A DNA stretch of 64,000 nucleotides from Sphingobacterium chuzhouense. GTDB taxonomy: Bacteria; Bacteroidota; Bacteroidia; Sphingobacteriales; Sphingobacteriaceae. Below, in pieces: positions 63,738 to 64,000 of this stretch. Where the stretch lies: assembly GCF_014692525.1 (NCBI RefSeq), contig NZ_JACNYL010000003.1, positions 558,001 through 622,000 on the forward strand, in the 5' to 3' direction. The position numbers and the translations under genes were made by a program. The notes beneath the pieces are model-generated. The model was given only the letters and a program-made list of their open reading frames with translations, did no database searches and had not been told where the DNA came from. Within the stretch, counting starts at the first letter, position 1. Each line of letters opens with the position of its first letter.

Positions 63738-64000
63738 TTATTTTATAACATGATTTAAGTCAATCGAACGACCGTTAGAGAATTTACTAACATCTGCCGC
63801 TTCAATAAATGCACAAATTTCCAATGTTTCCTTGTTATCAAAAGGAGGGGTCTTCGTATCAAAAAATTCAACGATTTTTTCCAATAATGGATTGTAGCCA
63901 TTAAATGCTCCCAATGGCACTGTTCCCTTCTCACAATAAATAGTGCCTCCGTAAGCACTTTTGCCTTGTCGCGTACCACGGACTACACCGATACGATTGT
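63738..64000 (-). CDS. Gfo/Idh/MocA-family oxidoreductase, C-terminal 86 residues (cut by window edge)
   Basis: The frame is open from the right edge to a TAA at 63738. It reads RIGVVRGTRQGKSAYGGTIYC, then YNPLLEKIVEFFDTKTPPFD, and ends in NKETLEICAFIEAADVSKFSNG and SIDLNHVIK. The pattern of a late hydrophobic helix, PP, ETLEI and FIEAAD is the standard C-terminus of Gfo/Idh/MocA sugar dehydrogenases. It is 12 bp upstream of the Tat-dependent paralogue, so the operon extends beyond the window. The N-terminal Rossmann domain is not visible. Confidence 0.85.
   Translation of the reverse strand, partial: NRIGVVRGTRQGKSAYGGTIYCEKGTVPLGAFNGYNPLLEKIVEFFDTKTPPFDNKETLEICAFIEAADVSKFSNGRSIDLNHVIK

Overview
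The window looks like a chromosomal segment of a Bacteroidota bacterium, most likely a Sphingobacteriales/Sphingobacteriaceae-type polysaccharide degrader. The evidence is five SusC/SusD pairs, two ECF-sigma/FecR modules, many Bacteroidota-specific surface lipoprotein families (DUF4959, DUF4998, DUF5017, DUF5018, DUF4988) and promoter boxes of the TAnnTTTG type. Every protein gene I can support lies on the minus strand, so the window reads from right to left. Both ends cut a gene: an alpha/beta hydrolase at the left and a Gfo/Idh/MocA oxidoreductase at the right.

Layout from right to left along transcription. (A) 64000-59659: two Gfo/Idh/MocA oxidoreductases, a FucP-like sugar MFS permease and a lipoprotein-type oxidoreductase, ended by an 18-bp-stem terminator. 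(B) 59327-47516: a polysaccharide-utilisation operon with a DUF5017-esterase fusion, a 901-residue multidomain protein, a DUF5017 protein, SusC, SusD, a FAS1-DNRLRE lipoprotein and an acetylesterase. (C) 47270-36176: ECF sigma, FecR, a DUF4988-type lipoprotein, STN-SusC, SusD, a small DUF5018-like lipoprotein and a GH5 enzyme. (D) 35976-31324: a SusC/SusD pair alone. (E) 31155-20850: ECF sigma, FecR, STN-SusC, SusD, a DUF5018 lipoprotein and a GHL10-like glycosidase. (F) 20603-16395: a LytS-like kinase and a response regulator with an excisionase-type HTH, a roughly 700-bp degenerate 21-bp periodic array, then an FN3 / DUF5675 / two small membrane protein cassette. (G) 15970-6245: SusC, SusD, two surface lipoproteins, a beta-helix lipoprotein and an SGNH-like protein. 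(H) 5959 to the left edge: a propeller protein, a beta-helix polysaccharide-lyase-like protein, an acetylesterase and an alpha/beta hydrolase.

Non-coding signals tie these blocks together. A palindromic LacI-type operator (CGGTTACGTAACCG and close variants) occurs as a pair upstream of both G and B, with the proximal copy about 30 bp before each start codon. The same two operons are the only ones with DUF5017 domains, and the acetylesterase paralogues lie in B and in H, directly downstream of G. A different element (ATATTCGTGTACGTACCC-like) sits in the promoter regions of H, D and C. In C and E, three plus-strand candidate small RNAs run antisense to the leaders after the FecR genes. Each has an exact TAnnTTTG box, about 85-100 nt of transcript, a strong hairpin with a conserved loop and a U-rich tail. 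They resemble the PUL-associated antisense RNAs known from Bacteroides. STN domains occur only in the two SusC proteins encoded with sigma/FecR. The shared esterases and beta-helix enzymes suggest an O-acetylated, pectin-like substrate for G/H/B, but the sequence alone does not prove the substrate.
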